A DNA stretch of 64,000 nt from Ctena decussata (GCA_963989385.1 OZ022508.1:34308166-34372165), one strand, 5' to 3'; shown: positions 12,341 to 24,439, numbered from the stretch's first letter. Numbers and translations are program-made. Notes: generated by a model not told the origin, from the sequence alone.

Positions 12341-12836
12341 CCCTTGGCAGCGGGTTTCACACAACCAATTATTTTTATTTACGTATGTTTTTATATGTAC
12401 TAATATTGCTTATTTCAATTACGTATATATTATTTTGTTATTCCATATTCTTTGATATTAAAAATACAGTTGAAACTGAGCATTTTTCAGCCAAAGTTCT
12501 CACAGAAACTGAAAAATGTGGTTTTGACGCTAGATGGCGCTGTAAAACAGGAAGTGGTGACACAAATTCCGAAATACTTCATATACTGGATAGGGCTCAC
12601 ATACCCATCATGCATGCAAAGTTTCATCAAAATCTGACAACCTTGGTTGTGGACCATTTTGCATGGTTTTCTCTGAGATTGGCTGTTTAAAAGTAAATGA
12701 TACAAATAAACTGCGTAATCTTTCAATTCGATAAGTTTCAAGCATTTTGTCGTTAAACATTCAACCCTGTCACGACTGAACAGATCAGCAGCCAGCAATA
12801 AAAAGTGGAAGTTTTTTTTTTAAAATCCTTTCAGTA

Positions 12837-12985
12837 TATTATCATGAAAGAGAATTTAGTTTTTATCTTGCCTGTTGATATTATCCTGAGAGAGAATTTA
12901 GTTTACTCATGTTGCACGTTGCTATTATCTTGAGAGAGAATTTATTTATACATGTAATGAACTTGAAAGTTTAGCTTACTCATAA
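12837..12985. repeat. 44-bp minisatellite, distal half
   Basis: Units contain TTATCCTGAGAGAGAATTTAGTTTACTCATG and TTGCACGTTGCTATTATC. It is the continuation of 5110-5248 on the far side of the foldback insertion. Confidence 0.8.
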
Positions 12986-12989
12986 TAGG

Positions 12990-13430
12990 TAGTGGATAAT
13001 GCAGTACACGTCGTAAACTGAGTTCTTCTCAATGTGTTGCATCTGTTCCGTTCGCCAATGAAAGTCTGCTGGATCCAGAGGATACAAGTGAAATAAGATA
13101 AATATTAGGTGTTAGAGAAATATAATTTCACACAACAGTACTTTCGAGCTACATAGGATCGAAACTAATACATATTTATTTTGAAGATTGATATAGAGAG
13201 ATATAATAAATCAAATATGCCGGTAAATGCTGAAAAATATTTTTATAGGTCCGTGCGGGATTCGAACTCACGACCTCGATAACTCCGCCTAGAACTGCAC
13301 TATCCGTCACCGCTACCAACTGCGCTACCGAGGCAACCCCCAAAAAGATTATTCGAGTAGCACTGAAATGGGTAGTGGATATTGCAGTACACGTCGTATA
13401 TTGAGTTCTCTCAATGCGTTGCATCTATAT
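12990..13430 (-). mobile_element. tRNA-like retroposon between 55-bp direct repeats
   Basis: On the minus strand about 13340-13250 reads as a tRNA-like head: A box TAGCGCAGTTGGTAGCG, B box GAGTTCGAATCCC, 3' end GCACGGACC. It is flanked by direct repeats of about 55 bp (GTAGTGGATAATGCAGTAC at 12991, GTAGTGGATATTGCAGTAC at 13372, each followed by CACGTCGTA and a TTGCATCT end). The central stem has extra bases, so it is not a functional tRNA gene by eye. The long direct repeats are far too long for an ordinary SINE target duplication; a local duplication or a terminal-repeat retroposon is possible. Confidence 0.55.
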
Positions 13431-13439
13431 ATATTTTCT

Positions 13440-13940
13440 AAATGAAAATTTAGTCGTTTCCCTCAGAGAAGCGGTTGTGGTGAGGGTGACTGCATATGTT
13501 TTATGAAGCATGAAATAAATATCCTCTATCCTATACTACCCTTATTTGTACCGCTTGGAGCTCATCAAGCTGAATAGAGTCCAAAATTATTCCAGACAGA
13601 AGTACCCTGAGTTTGAGCCGACCTTCACCTGTGTATTGATGTTTTGTCTTGTTTAAAACTAATTAGTCTTTTAGCTTTCCGCTGTGTAAATATGACCATA
13701 CATTTCTTAGGAATGGCCAGGCCATTGCTTTCACTAGAAATACTGCCCATTTATTATTCTCAATATTATTTGCACTTTCCAAGTTTATTCAAGGGGCTTT
13801 ATATTGGCGTTTACTTAAATTAAATAACTAAGTCATTACGAAGGACTTTAACGAAGTTTGTATTTGCCATAAATAAACTGATAGACAACGCAGACACCTT
13901 GTACGACGTTGGAGTCTTTACCAAAGAGCCGTTGTCCGTA
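13440..13940. repeat. Duplicated upstream region, pseudogene copy
   Basis: It aligns over about 500 bp with 46090-46810 (shared GTTTAAAACTAATTAGTCT, TAGCTTTCCGCTGTGTAAA and CATTTCTTAGGAATGGCC). This copy lacks the MITE present at 46320-46555 and so preserves the empty insertion site at about 13654-13664. Confidence 0.85.
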
Positions 13941-14224
13941 GGCCTACCAGTGGTATAAACACAAATTATTTTATAAACCGCGGCTCAACACTCATGTTTG
14001 GTGATAAATGATGTTACACCTCCTGATATTTTGCCATTTTTACAGGAAACAACTTTTGTGACTTCTTTTCTTCCCTCTGAGGAGCGACCGTAGTGAAGTG
14101 CATAAGGCACAAGTCTATCAATCCAGGGCTCGCATGTTCGATTATCCGTTTCTCCGGTCTTTCGGACGATACTTTAAACCGAGGTTCCGTCTCCGTTTGA
14201 GCTTTGTGTTGGTGGGACGTTAAA

Positions 14225-14344
14225 CCAGGCCCAGAGGTTATAAAACTTAGGTACATTCTCAAACTCAAAATAAAGCACCTGATTGGCTGCTGCTCGGTTT
14301 TCAGTTTGAGATTGTTCTCAAGTTTTATAACCTCGAACCCAGAG
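14225..14344. mobile_element. Palindromic MITE, shorter copy
   Basis: Its outer arms match 262-412 (GGCCCAGAGGTTATAAAACT...AAGTTTTATAACCTCGAACC), but the central stem is shortened to CTGATTGGCTGCTGCTCGG. It belongs to the same non-autonomous family. Confidence 0.8.
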
Positions 14345-14466
14345 TTCACTCACTCACGCTTTCCCGGGCGCCGAAATCCTTTCAAATGGGGACTTCTCTT
14401 TCACGAAACAGTTTTCACCTGAGGAAGCAAATTCTGTCACACAAGAGTTAACCCAAGTTTGGAAGG

Positions 14467-14731
14467 CGTAGCGCAGTCGGTACCGCACCTGACTATAAGT
14501 CAGAGATCCTGGGTTCGCTACCCGGTCTGGCCACATACTTTCGTTTCTCCTTCCGCTGATTCAAGAAGGGCAGTTGTCAGTTACTGGCGAACTTGAAAAT
14601 GTGCACTTAGTACTGGTTAACCGCTTAGGAGGTCTCAGCCTGCCCAGGCATAGTGTGGTTAGGTTAACTGACCGTCCCGGTATGGCCATAGTCGTTTACC
14701 GTGGACGTAAAGCATCAAATCAATCAATCAA
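14467..14731 (+). mobile_element. tRNA-headed SINE
   Basis: Same family as 10355-10627. The anticodon loop is shortened (CTGACTATAAGTCAG) and the B box is mutated (GGGTTCGCTACCC). The tail is ATCAAATCAATCAATCAA. An 8-bp duplication TTGGAAGG lies at 14459-14466 and 14732-14739. Confidence 0.9.
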
Positions 14732-14915
14732 TTGGAAGGTAGGCAAAACGTAAAAATGACTTTCTTCTGAAAGTGTGCCCAATTACTTACGAAAATAATT
14801 TGCAAGTACATTCTTTCAGAAATTATTATAAAACTTCTAGCGGGCTCGTTAAGTGTATGAGATTTAGGCTTTTTTCCCTTTCATTATTTGTGAGGGGTGT
14901 ACTGACAGCAAGCAT

Positions 14916-15030
14916 GAACATCTTCTGAGATGCTTTGGTACATTTTTAACGGAGCTATGACAATTTCACACCTTGTGAAATTGTCAAAGCTTGGTTACAA
15001 AATGTACCAAAGCATCTCAGAAGATGTTAA
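14916..15030. mobile_element. Near-perfect 115-bp hairpin
   Basis: CATCTTCTGAGATGCTTTGG at the left is mirrored by CCAAAGCATCTCAGAAGATG at the right. Inner arms TGACAATTTCACA and TGTGAAATTGTCA surround a CCT turn. It is probably a small MITE; no second copy was seen here. Confidence 0.65.
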
Positions 15031-15158
15031 TTTCTGCAAGGGCATACAGTGTCCCGAAAATGATAGTGAAACTGTCACTTCAGTCGACTGTATTACTCCA
15101 CAAATGAAGTTCTCGATCTAATTCAGTGTTAAACATGATTTTGACGTACCAAAAACTG

Positions 15159-15476
15159 CACTGTATGAAATCCGTAGATTTTACGGTAGAACTACTGGCA
15201 TCCACCTGCCAGTCCATTTGCCGTTATTTTTACGGGCGTTTGCCTGTAGAACATTGTTGGAATTTACGATATGACAGTGTTATAATTATTGGCCGCACTC
15301 GAAAATACCTTTATAGTGTTGAAGGGCAATATGACCCAAACAACACCTGTTCTATTCTGTCCTGCTCTGCCTGATAATTCCTGCAAATTTTACGGGCGCC
15401 CGTAAAAATTACTGGAAAAGGACTGGCAGCTGGTTTCCAGTTATTCTACCGTAAAATCTACGGAAATTTTATAGTG
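15159..15476. mobile_element. MITE with CCGTAGATTTTACGGTAGAA termini
   Basis: The left end CACTGTATGAAATCCGTAGA is mirrored by the right end TCTACGGAAATTTTATAGTG. Inner inverted blocks GGTAGAACTACTGGCA and CCAGTTATTCTACC follow, with ACGGGCG words. A partial copy is at 62465-62550. Confidence 0.8.
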
Positions 15477-15604
15477 TGGGGCACCAAAGATAATTACCGT
15501 AATTGCCCTAAAACTCAAACAGTTTGGTTCCTCCCGTGGTGCATGTATATCTTCTCTACAGATTGTGTAGAAAGCTCTAAAAATGCAAGAAACAGCCAAC
15601 TTGA

Positions 15605-15843
15605 GGGGGTGGTCGGGTGGTGCGATGGTGCTGTGTGAATCTTCCAGTGCCGGGGCATCCTACTAATTTGGAACATTGTAGGGCATGGGCTTACTGTGCT
15701 TGCAGTAGTTACGGGTGGGGTTGTTTGGACATTTTTTCTCTCGTCTATCATTTCTATTCTTTCTCCCTCTCTCTGGGATACGGCCCGATATAGACTGAAA
15801 TACTGCCTCAAAGGGACGTTAGACCCAAAACAATCAATCAATC
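15605..15843 (+). mobile_element. SINE, GGTGGTCGGTTGGTGCG family
   Basis: This 239-bp second copy of the 762-1013 family has a 14-bp target duplication AACAGCCAACTTGA at 15591-15604 and 15844-15857 and an AATCAATCAATC tail. The reverse-strand open frame across it is a by-product. Confidence 0.9.
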
Positions 15844-17039
15844 AACAGCCAACTTGAAAAATAGGAACTGCTGTTTCCATGGCAGGTGTGGTCGCAGATC
15901 ATTTTGATTCACTTTTAATCTTTTTCTTGAAATGGTCGATTATAGAAGATGAAATGAGAATGCAGCCAACTCCCGAGATCTCGAACATTGATATCTCAAA
16001 ATAGCTTCTACTATCAAAGAATACATCTCCTATTTTTATTCAGTAATACACGAGACCTCCTGTTATCTCAAACTACTGATATCTGAAAGTAAATGTACCA
16101 GAAAATTTACTTTCAGATATCAGTAGTGTTGGCTGAAATTTGACTTCGAGATATCGAGAGTTGACTGTATCTCTGAATATGACTGCTTGGTTCTCCGCTG
16201 GACAAGTACTTAAGAGTCATTCTCTGTAAGCACCAAAATCAGGTGAAAATGACATGTCTCAGATTTTCACGAAACTCAGTGTCTTTTTTGCTTATGTCAA
16301 GTGATGAACAAAAATAAAAAGTTTTTCTTCGATCAAACTATCCGTTGCCATGGCAACCAGGATTTTCTGTTTTTCAGCCTAATCTGGTGATTTTTCAAAT
16401 GAAAAATGCAAGATTTAACTCCAATTGTTCTGGTAGTAATTCACAACAAATGGTATTGATACTTACATTTTACAAGAGAACCATATAAGTGCTGCTTACA
16501 AATACAGAAAATTTTCTTCATATTGCTATGGTCAAGCAGTCAGTGACCTTGACTTCCACCTAGTAAGGCGTCTATTTCAAAACATCAAAAATCAGCAAAT
16601 TTTTAAGACGTTTTACTAAAAAAATGCGGCTATAGATATTTTTCTTTCTCTTGGTGCAGAGAGTACAAAGCCTCGTTGTTGATATATCAAAAAATTGGAG
16701 ATGGTATATTTTTTAAATTGAAAATATTTTTCTTTGAATTTAGTCACCGTCAGAGAAATCAGAAGAAACTTTCATAATTGAAATTCTGAGATAAAATACA
16801 ATATCCTTAACATTTTCAAGAAGTATGAGCCAAAATACAAGTTGATGCATGACTAACAACTGAAGAAAACTACATAGAGAGTTTTTACCCTCAAAAATAC
16901 GTTAGTACCTTACAATTTAGGGTTAAATGACCCCACCCACTTTCTTTCAATGCAAATCCAAATTAAAAGTTGCATGCTACAATGAATATATCTCAATCTT
17001 TGCTGATTTTGAATGGTCTAGGGGGTTCTACAAGCTCAT

Positions 17040-19100
17040 TATTTCTGTTATTTTCTTCTTTTTTTTTCATAATGTTCCCACAGTGGTTGGTGGGTGGGGC
17101 GGGATGGGGGACATATTGTTTTTTGGTGCGGATCCCATCAGCGTCTGCGTAGCCCTTTCCTGCAATCTATGTCCTGTAGGAATAAATGGATTTTGACCAT
17201 ACTTGCATGCATACGTAATTGGGTCGGGGTAACGAACTGATTAGATTTTGTTGACCTTGACCCTATTTTCAAGGTCACAGAAGGTCAAAGAAGAATGAAA
17301 AATGGCTTTTCTGCAGCGTATCTTCTAAATGAATAAATTGATTTTTACCAGAATCACACAAATATATCATTGTGAAATGGAAAAGAACTGGCTAGATTTT
17401 GCTGACCTTGACCTTATTTTCAAGGTCACGGGAGGTCACTGAGTGCTGGAAAAAATGGCTTAACAGCACGATATCTTCTGAATGGATGGATGGATTTAAA
17501 GCAAACCTGCACAGATATATCGCTCTGAAATGAAAAAGAACTGATTAGATTTTGGTGACATTGACCCTATTTTCAAGGTCACAGGAGGTCAGAAATGTTG
17601 AAAAATGGCTTGTCTGAGCCATATCTCCTGAATGGATAGATGGATTTTAACAAAACTTGCATAAACATATCACTGGGAGATGGAAAAGAAACTGAAAAGA
17701 TTTTGGTAACAACCTCGTTTTCGGGGTCACAGAAGGTTGTAGCGTGTTGAAATATGGCTTGTCTGCATGATAAATCCTAACTGGATTGATGGATTATGAC
17801 CAAACATATATAAGGTTATAATCAGGAGGTGGAAAAGTACTGATTAGATGGTGGTGACCTGGACCTAAATTTCAAGATTTACAAGAGATCCTAACTTTGC
17901 AATATTTGGGGAAAATGATACAGCTGAGAAAGGATAGGAGGGGGTTCATCTGTTTTGTAAAAAAAAAAAACATTTATAGTTTATTTTATTTATCACGTAG
18001 TAACCATGGAAACCAACACTTTATCACTGGTCTTTTTTTGTTGGAAACGAATATTTGAATTGGATGGATGGATGACTTGCGATTTTACGTCCTTTTCAAC
18101 AGTATTTCAGTCATATCATATCAGTCATGGGACGGTGATAATAAAAGGCTGTGTTCAATGGAACCCCGTTTACGGTAGGAAAAATCCTCGCCTCAAGCGG
18201 GTCTCGAACCAGGTCAACTACCTCAGTAGCCTAGAGCTTAACCCATTGAGCTACCGGGGCTCCTGGATATTTGAAAAAAACATTCAAATTTAGTTGAAAT
18301 GTGTTGCTTGTGATTTTCTATCTATGTATACACTTTCTGTTGGCCAAATAAGTCTCATCTTGGACAATAATTCGGTATATTTTAGTTGCTATGGATACAA
18401 TCAGATGTTCCATCAAAACAGCAATTCACAATCTGAGTGCATCTGGTAGCAAGCAAATAAGGACATAAAATGAGAGAAATACATTCATAATGGCAAAGAA
18501 AATTTGCTTATACATTTATCATATTGATAAACATATTTATGTCCCCTCCACCATGAGTGTGTGTGTGTGGGGGGGGGGGGGGAGGAAAGGGAAGGCGGGT
18601 ATGTTGTTTTGGTGCAGATCCAGCCTGCATTGGTGTCGTGTCTGTGTGTCAGCATTACTTCATGTCTGCACTCTATCTCCTGAAGGGATAAATGTATTTT
18701 CACCAAACTAGCAAAGATACGTCTTTGGGTGGGGAAGAGAGCTGATTAGATTTTGGTTACGTTGACCCCATTTCAAGGTCATAGGAGGTATCTGAATGGC
18801 TTGTTGGCGCCATATGTCCTGAACGGGTGGATAGATTTAGATCAAACTCGCACAAATATATCACAGGGAAGTGGAAAAGAACTGAAAAAGTTGATGACCT
18901 TGACCATATTTTCAGGTCACAGGGGGTCGAAAACAGTGAAAATGGTTTGTATGCACCATATCTTCTGAAGGGATCTATGAATTTTGATAAAACCTGCAAA
19001 GGTATATTATAAGGAGGTGGGGAAACACTGTTAGACTTTGGTGACATTGACTTTATTTTCAAGGTCACATTAGGACTTACAGTGTGAAAAATGGCTTGCT
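17040..19100 (+). repeat. Approximately 150-bp tandem array with CAAGGTCA motifs
   Basis: Units contain GATTAGATTTTGGTGACCTT, GACCCTATTTTCAAGGTCAC, ATGGCTTGTCTG and TATCTCCTGAATGGATGGAT. Anchors are at about 17271, 17421, 17575 and 17725. After the inserted SINE the array restarts near 18530 with anchors at about 18775, 18915 and 19060. A run of 12 or more G at about 18570 is included. Confidence 0.8.
18060..18266 (-). mobile_element. tRNA-headed SINE, third family
   Basis: The minus strand begins GGAGCCCCGGTAGCTCAATG (A box TAGCTCAATGGGTTAAG, B box CCTGGTTCGAGACCCG) and ends in an ATCCATCCATCCAA-like tail. A 9-bp duplication ATATTTGAA lies at 18051-18059 and 18267-18275. The body differs from the other two SINE families. 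Confidence 0.85.
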
Positions 19101-19374
19101 TGAACCATATCTCCGGAATGAACAGATTGAGTGTGACCAAACTTGCACTAACACACCATTGGAACATGGGAAAGAATTAATTAGATGGTTGTCCAGGAAC
19201 AACGTGTGGAGCCCACTGTTTGCTTTAGAGACCTATAAGTATGTCAAGACTAACTGCTTTATTTACTTATTAGAAAGAAGCCAAACAATATTATGATACA
19301 GCACATTTCTTTTTTATATATTTTTTTTAATTATGAAGGAAAACAAGTGGACTAATGGCCATGACAAGCACACA

Positions 19375-20130
19375 TAATGACAGTTTTATTATTTGACATT
19401 GAAGTGTGACCTTGACCTTGGACCAACCTGAACAAACATTTCTACTCGTCAAGGAGAACAATTGTGCCAAATTATTTTGAAATTCATACATAACTGTATA
19501 AATTATATGGCCTGGACAAGCTCAGTTGATGACAATTTTTTATCATTTGACCTTAAAGTGTGACATTGACCTTGGACCTACCTTAATAAATTCCACATGC
19601 CACTTCTACTCATCAAGGAAGACAATTGTGCCAAACTGTTTTGAAATTCATCCATAAATGTAGAAGTAATGGCCAAGACAAGCCCTATTTATTACTATTT
19701 TTATAATTCAACCTTCAAGTGTAACCTTGACCTTATATATACCTGCAGGTGTTTCAAATGGTACTTGAACTCATCAATGAGAACAAATGAGCCATTTTTT
19801 TAAATCCATGCATAAATGTAGCTGTTATGGCCCGGAGAAGCTCAATTTATGACGATTTTTATCATTTGACTTTCGAATGTGACCTTGACCTTGGCCCTAC
19901 CTGACCAAATTTCCAAATGGCACTTCTACTTATAAAGGAGAACAATTGTGCCGTATTATTTTGAAATATACAAATGAAGAAGTAATGGCTCGGACAAGCT
20001 CAATATATGACCATTTTACCATTTGACCTTTAAGTGTGACCTTGACCTTGGACCTGCCTGAACGAATGTTTCAAATGGCACTTCTGCTCATCAGGGAGAA
20101 AAACTGTGCGCAATTATTTTGAAATCTATC
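19375..20130 (+). repeat. Approximately 160-bp tandem array, TGACCTTGACCTTGG
   Basis: Five units share TTTGACCTTTAAGTGTGACC, TTGACCTTGGACCTACCTGA, AAATGGCACTTCTACTCATC and GAGAACAATTGTGCC. Anchors are at about 19408, 19564, 19720, 19885 and 20037. Confidence 0.8.
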
Positions 20131-20339
20131 CATAAATATAGAAGTTTTAAAGGTCCCAGGAAGTCAAAGAAAGCTGCTAAATGGATTGTTTGACCTTTAT
20201 TCTGTTTTGAAGGTCAGAGGTGTCTTAAAATGTTTAAAAAAAATGGCTTGTCTATACCCTATACTACGAAGCATTTGTTGGAATTATGTCAAACTAGCCC
20301 TAAATCATCATTTGCAGAAGATTCATAACTGATTATTAG

Positions 20340-21115
20340 GGCCCTGCCAGACTTAGTAATTTGTAATTTTGCAATTTTTTGGTACGGTAATAGTGTCCGC
20401 TCCATAACTCTGAAACTCTTTGTAATATTTTCATGAGATTTGGTACAAATGTAAACCATCATCAGACAATACGCGGAGAGAAAAAACCACAACTCCACCT
20501 ACATTGTTTACTGAAATATGTCCCTTTGTAATTTTTTATAAGGAAATCGTGTCCGCCCCATAACTTTTAAACTGTTTGAGATATTTTCACGAAACTTGGT
20601 ACAAATGTAAAGCATAATCAGACGATGTGCAGAGAACAAGAAATGTAACTCCTTCTACATTTTTCACTGAATTATGCCCCTTTGTAATTTCAGTACGGAA
20701 ATCGTGTCTGCTCCATAACTCTGAAACCGTTTGAGATATTTTCACAAAACTTGGTACGAAAGTAAAACATCATCAGACGATTTGCAGACAATAAAATTCA
20801 TAACTCTACATATGTTTTTTAATGAATGATGCCCTTTGTAATTTTCAGTACAGAAATCTTGTCCGCTGTATAACTTTAAAACTCTCAAAGATATTTTCAT
20901 GAAACTATGTACAAATACAAAACATTGTTAGACGATGTGAAGAGAATAAGAACCACAACTCCATCTACTTATGTACTGAATTATTTCCCTTTGTAATTTA
21001 AAGTACCGTATAGAAATTTTGTCTTCTATTCAGTTTTTAAACCGTAATAGATATTTTCCTGAAATTTTGTACAAATATAAAGCATTATCAGACGATATGA
21101 AGAGAATTAAAACTG
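20340..21115 (+). repeat. Approximately 157-bp tandem array, CATAACTCTGAAAC
   Basis: Units share GTGTCCGCTCCATAACTCTG, GAGATATTTTCACGAAACTT, GGTACAAATGTAAAGCATCA and CAACTCCATCTACAT. Anchors are at about 20403, 20560, 20714 and 20868. Related single units reappear at about 22090-22390. Confidence 0.8.
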
Positions 21116-21129
21116 TAACTTCATCTACA

Positions 21130-22080
21130 TTTTTATGCCCCCGTGACGATAGTCAGGGGGCATTAAGATTTGCCCCTGTCTGTCCGTCTGTCTGTCCATC
21201 CGTGTGTCTGTCCGTCACACTTTAGGGTATAGAGTTTGTGTAATCAACTCCTCCCACAGTTTTCAATGGACCTATTTTAAACTTTGCATACTTATTGTGG
21301 ACATATTGGAGATATGCATGTATGTTTCTGGTGGAGCTAAAATTAATTTTGACAGAATTACGGCCTTTTGAACTTTTAGGCAAATTTTTGCACTGTAGAG
21401 TATGGAGTTTGTGTAATCAACTCCTCTCACAGTTTTCAATGGACCATTTTCAAACTTTGCGTACTTATTGTGGACATATTGAGGATGTGCATGTGGGCTT
21501 TTGGTGGAGCTTAATTTGATTTTGACAGAATTACGGCCTTTTGAACTTAGTCTTTTAGGCAATTTTTTTCATTATAGAGTGTGGAATTTGTGTAAGCAAC
21601 TCCTCCCCCCATTTTCATGGATCATTTTCAAACCTTGCATACATGCTTTGGACATATTGAAGATGTGCATGTGGGTTTTTGTTGGAACTAGAATTAGTTT
21701 TGACAGAAATACGGCCTTTTGAACTTAAGTCATTTTAGTCATTTTAGGTATATATTTGCATTGTAGCATAAAGAACTTTGTGTAAAAATCAACTCCTCCC
21801 ACACTTTTCAGTGGCTCTTTTACAGACATTGTAGACTTGTTGTGGACATAATATAGATAAAGATGTGCATGCCAGTTTTGATGAAAAAAAAAGAGCAGAA
21901 AATTAATTTTGAAGGAATTATGGCCTTTTAAACTTAGTCATTTTGGGCTGCAATCGGGCACTAAAGGGTACGAAGTTTGTGCAATGTTTTCAGTGGATTG
22001 TTTGTGAATAGTATTTGAAATTGAAAGTTGAAAGGTGCTTTAGGGATGTACACATGTCCTTTGACAAGCACTGCATGGGG
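21130..22080 (+). repeat. Approximately 180-bp tandem array with CTGTCTGTCCGTC lead-in
   Basis: It begins TATGCCCCCGTGACGATAGT followed by a TCTGTCCGTC microsatellite. Units of GTGTAATCAACTCCTCCCAC, TTGTGGACATATTGAGGATG and GACAGAATTACGGCCTTTTG follow at about 21236, 21411, 21590 and 21785. It ends near GCATGGGGGCATCATAAGTG. Confidence 0.8.
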
Positions 22081-24439
22081 GCATCATAAGTGTCTTACAG
22101 ACATAATTTTCTAATTTACAGAATTATGCCCTTTTGTAATTTTCAGTATAGAAATCATTCCACTCTCTAAAGAAGATATTTTCTTATAAATTGATACAAA
22201 TGTAAAGCATCATCAAACAATTTGTAGAGAAAAAGAACCATAACTGCACCTTGATTTATGTTAAACAGAATCTTATCCCTTTGTAATTTTGGGTATTGAG
22301 ACATTGTCCAATCTATAACTTTTAAGCCTTTGAAGATATTTTCACAAAACTTGGTACAAACATTAAGCATCATCAGAATATCTAAAGCTATGCGGAGTGC
22401 GAGAATGGTAACTCCAGTTTCCTGCTTTACAGAGTTGCTGCCTTTGTTTTAATCAGTCATGATTTTTTTTTTTGCCCATATCTTAATTACTCTAGCAGAG
22501 GCTAAATTCCAAACAACATATTAAATATGAAGAAACAACATGGTAACAGAAAGCTGTTATTGTATTTTCTGGTCGGGGACATACGACTTAAATTCCACCA
22601 ACAGTCTCATAAAGGCGGGGCCCTGTTAGTTACCATGTTTCTAGTTAGGTTTTGGTGACTTTGACCCTATTTTAAGGGCCATTTGTTGATTTGTCCTGAA
22701 AAAACGAAGATGTATCTTGAACCAGTAGATTCATTTTTACCAAAATTGCAGAGATCAACCTTTTAGGCAAGACAATGACTTAGAATTTGGCGACCTTGAT
22801 GCCATTTTCAAGGTCACAGGAGTATTTTGTCGAACCTGCTTGCCATAAACGAGGCAGTTGACAAAACCAGTTTGGTGTATGTGCATGCATATATGCATGC
22901 TTGCCTCCATCCAGAATTTTTACAAAAACAAAGGAAAGTAGACAAGAAAGCTTATCCAGACCAGACATGTGATGAGCAACTTTTAAACAAGTGTACCAGG
23001 TGCTACTTTATCATCAAAACTCATAGTATGTAACTTATGAATTTGTTGTATAACTAAATGAGGTGGGTGGGGTAACTCACCCCCTTGATATACAGATTAA
23101 ACATATTAATGAATGAAAATATATAAACATTATATTGTGTGGTTTATTTCTTCTCCAATGCATGTATCTATCTCTATTTATGTTCAGTTGCTGTTCTTTC
23201 TCTACAGTGTACTACATACACTCAGACTGCCTAATTTCTTTGTTGAAGGAATGAGTGGTTTTTGTCATAGCAACTATAAAAATACTGATTTATCGTATAT
23301 TGTTTAACAAAATCAACACTTAGAATGCGTTGCATATGTAAGAAGTAAATAACAAAGAATACATTTCATTAGCATTGAAACGATTTTCTGTAAATATCCG
23401 TGTAAATGAACACTGACCCATAATAGAATAACAGTTACCATGGTTACCAAATGATAAACAATGTAAAAATGACAGCAAACATGTGGTGATCTTTTAAAAA
23501 TGTTTCAGTTTACTCACAATTATGGAAACTTGAGATATATTATCCATGGCATGTATCTTTTGCATTCATTTCATATTCAGTGGAAGTGGGTGGGGTAATT
23601 GCACCCCAAACTGTAAATCTAAACATACTTCTGAATGAGAAAAGTATTTATGTAACTTCCCTCCACTGTATTCAATGTATTTATTTGTATTTCTGCTCAT
23701 ATTTGCTTAACATTCTCCAGATATTGTCTCTTATGACAGATTTTCTGCTATGACAGTTTCTTCTGATTTTCCTGATGGTGACTAAATTCAAAGAACATTA
23801 TTTTCAATTTAAAAAATATACCATCTCCAATTTTTTGATATATTAAGAGCTAGGTGTTATACTCTCTGTACCAAGAGAATGAGAAAAATCTATAGCCGCA
23901 TTTTCTACCAAAGTGCTTTCAAAATTGGCCAATTTTTTATATTTTTAAAGAGACGCTTTACTAGATAGAAGTAAAGGTCACCAACTCCTTGACCATAGCA
24001 ATGTAAAGAAAAAACATTCTATCCGTACACAACACATACATGAGTCTCTTAGAAGACATGAGTGTCAATAACATTTGTTGAGAAATACTGTCAATACAAC
24101 TGGTGTCAAATCTGGCATTTTTTATATGAAAAATCACCAAATTAGGCCAAAAAACAGAAAATCCTCGTTGCCATGGAAACGGACAATTTGACTGGAGAAA
24201 AAATTGTATTTTTGTTCATCACCTGACATAAGCAAAAAAGACACTAAGTTTCATGAAAATCTGAGATATGTCATTTTCACCCCTATTGCAATTTTTTGGT
24301 GCTTACAGAGAATTACTCTTAAGTTGTATTGTTTCAAATTCAAAGAATACAACTGTCATAAAAGTTGATCCCTTTTGAGAACGTATGCGCCATTGAATAT
24401 AGCATAATTTCCTCCCTTGGAAGTGGCTACTATCCCTGC

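Larger units (their letters stand above)
5249..12836. mobile_element. 7.6-kb foldback element with TA target duplication
   Basis: The ends are TACTGAAAGGATTTAAAAAC at 5249 and its reverse complement ending CCTTTCAGTA at 12836. Arms of about 2 kb or more run in opposite orientation, including a shared block GATGAAACTTTGCAT...AAGTATTTCGGAATT at about 5990-6110 and, inverted, at about 12500-12660. Removing the element with a TA duplication restores CGTTGTTATTATC, exactly the consensus of the minisatellite it sits in. The inner arms are tandem arrays of an approximately 185-bp unit (left 6430-7990, right 10840-12340, opposite strands). The centre holds a minisatellite, a LINE fragment and a SINE. 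No transposase was seen; the TA target suggests mobilisation by a Tc1/mariner-type enzyme (inference). Confidence 0.75.
16208..24324. mobile_element. 8.1-kb foldback element with several tandem arrays
   Basis: The left arm, from ACTTAAGAGTCATTCTCTGT at 16208 to about 16960, is the reverse complement of 23580-24324, which ends in ACAGAGAATTACTCTTAAGT. Shared blocks include GTTGCCATGG, AAATTGGAGATGGTATATTTT and ACCCCACCCACTT. Between the arms are four tandem arrays of different 150-180-bp units and one SINE. No transposase and no clear target duplication were seen. It ends about 200 bp from the last exon of the lectin gene. Confidence 0.7.

Noticed and set aside
5251..12834. TATA as a 4-bp target duplication for the 7.6-kb element
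   Set aside because: A TA duplication with TACTG ends restores the minisatellite consensus exactly, whereas TATA leaves two extra bases.
13250..13345. tRNA gene on the minus strand
   Set aside because: A and B boxes are present, but the middle is too long and unpaired for a tRNA; treated as a tRNA-like retroposon.
14930..15374. Two open frames that could be small secreted proteins
   Set aside because: The first translates a near-perfect hairpin and the second a MITE with CCGTAGATTTTACGG ends.
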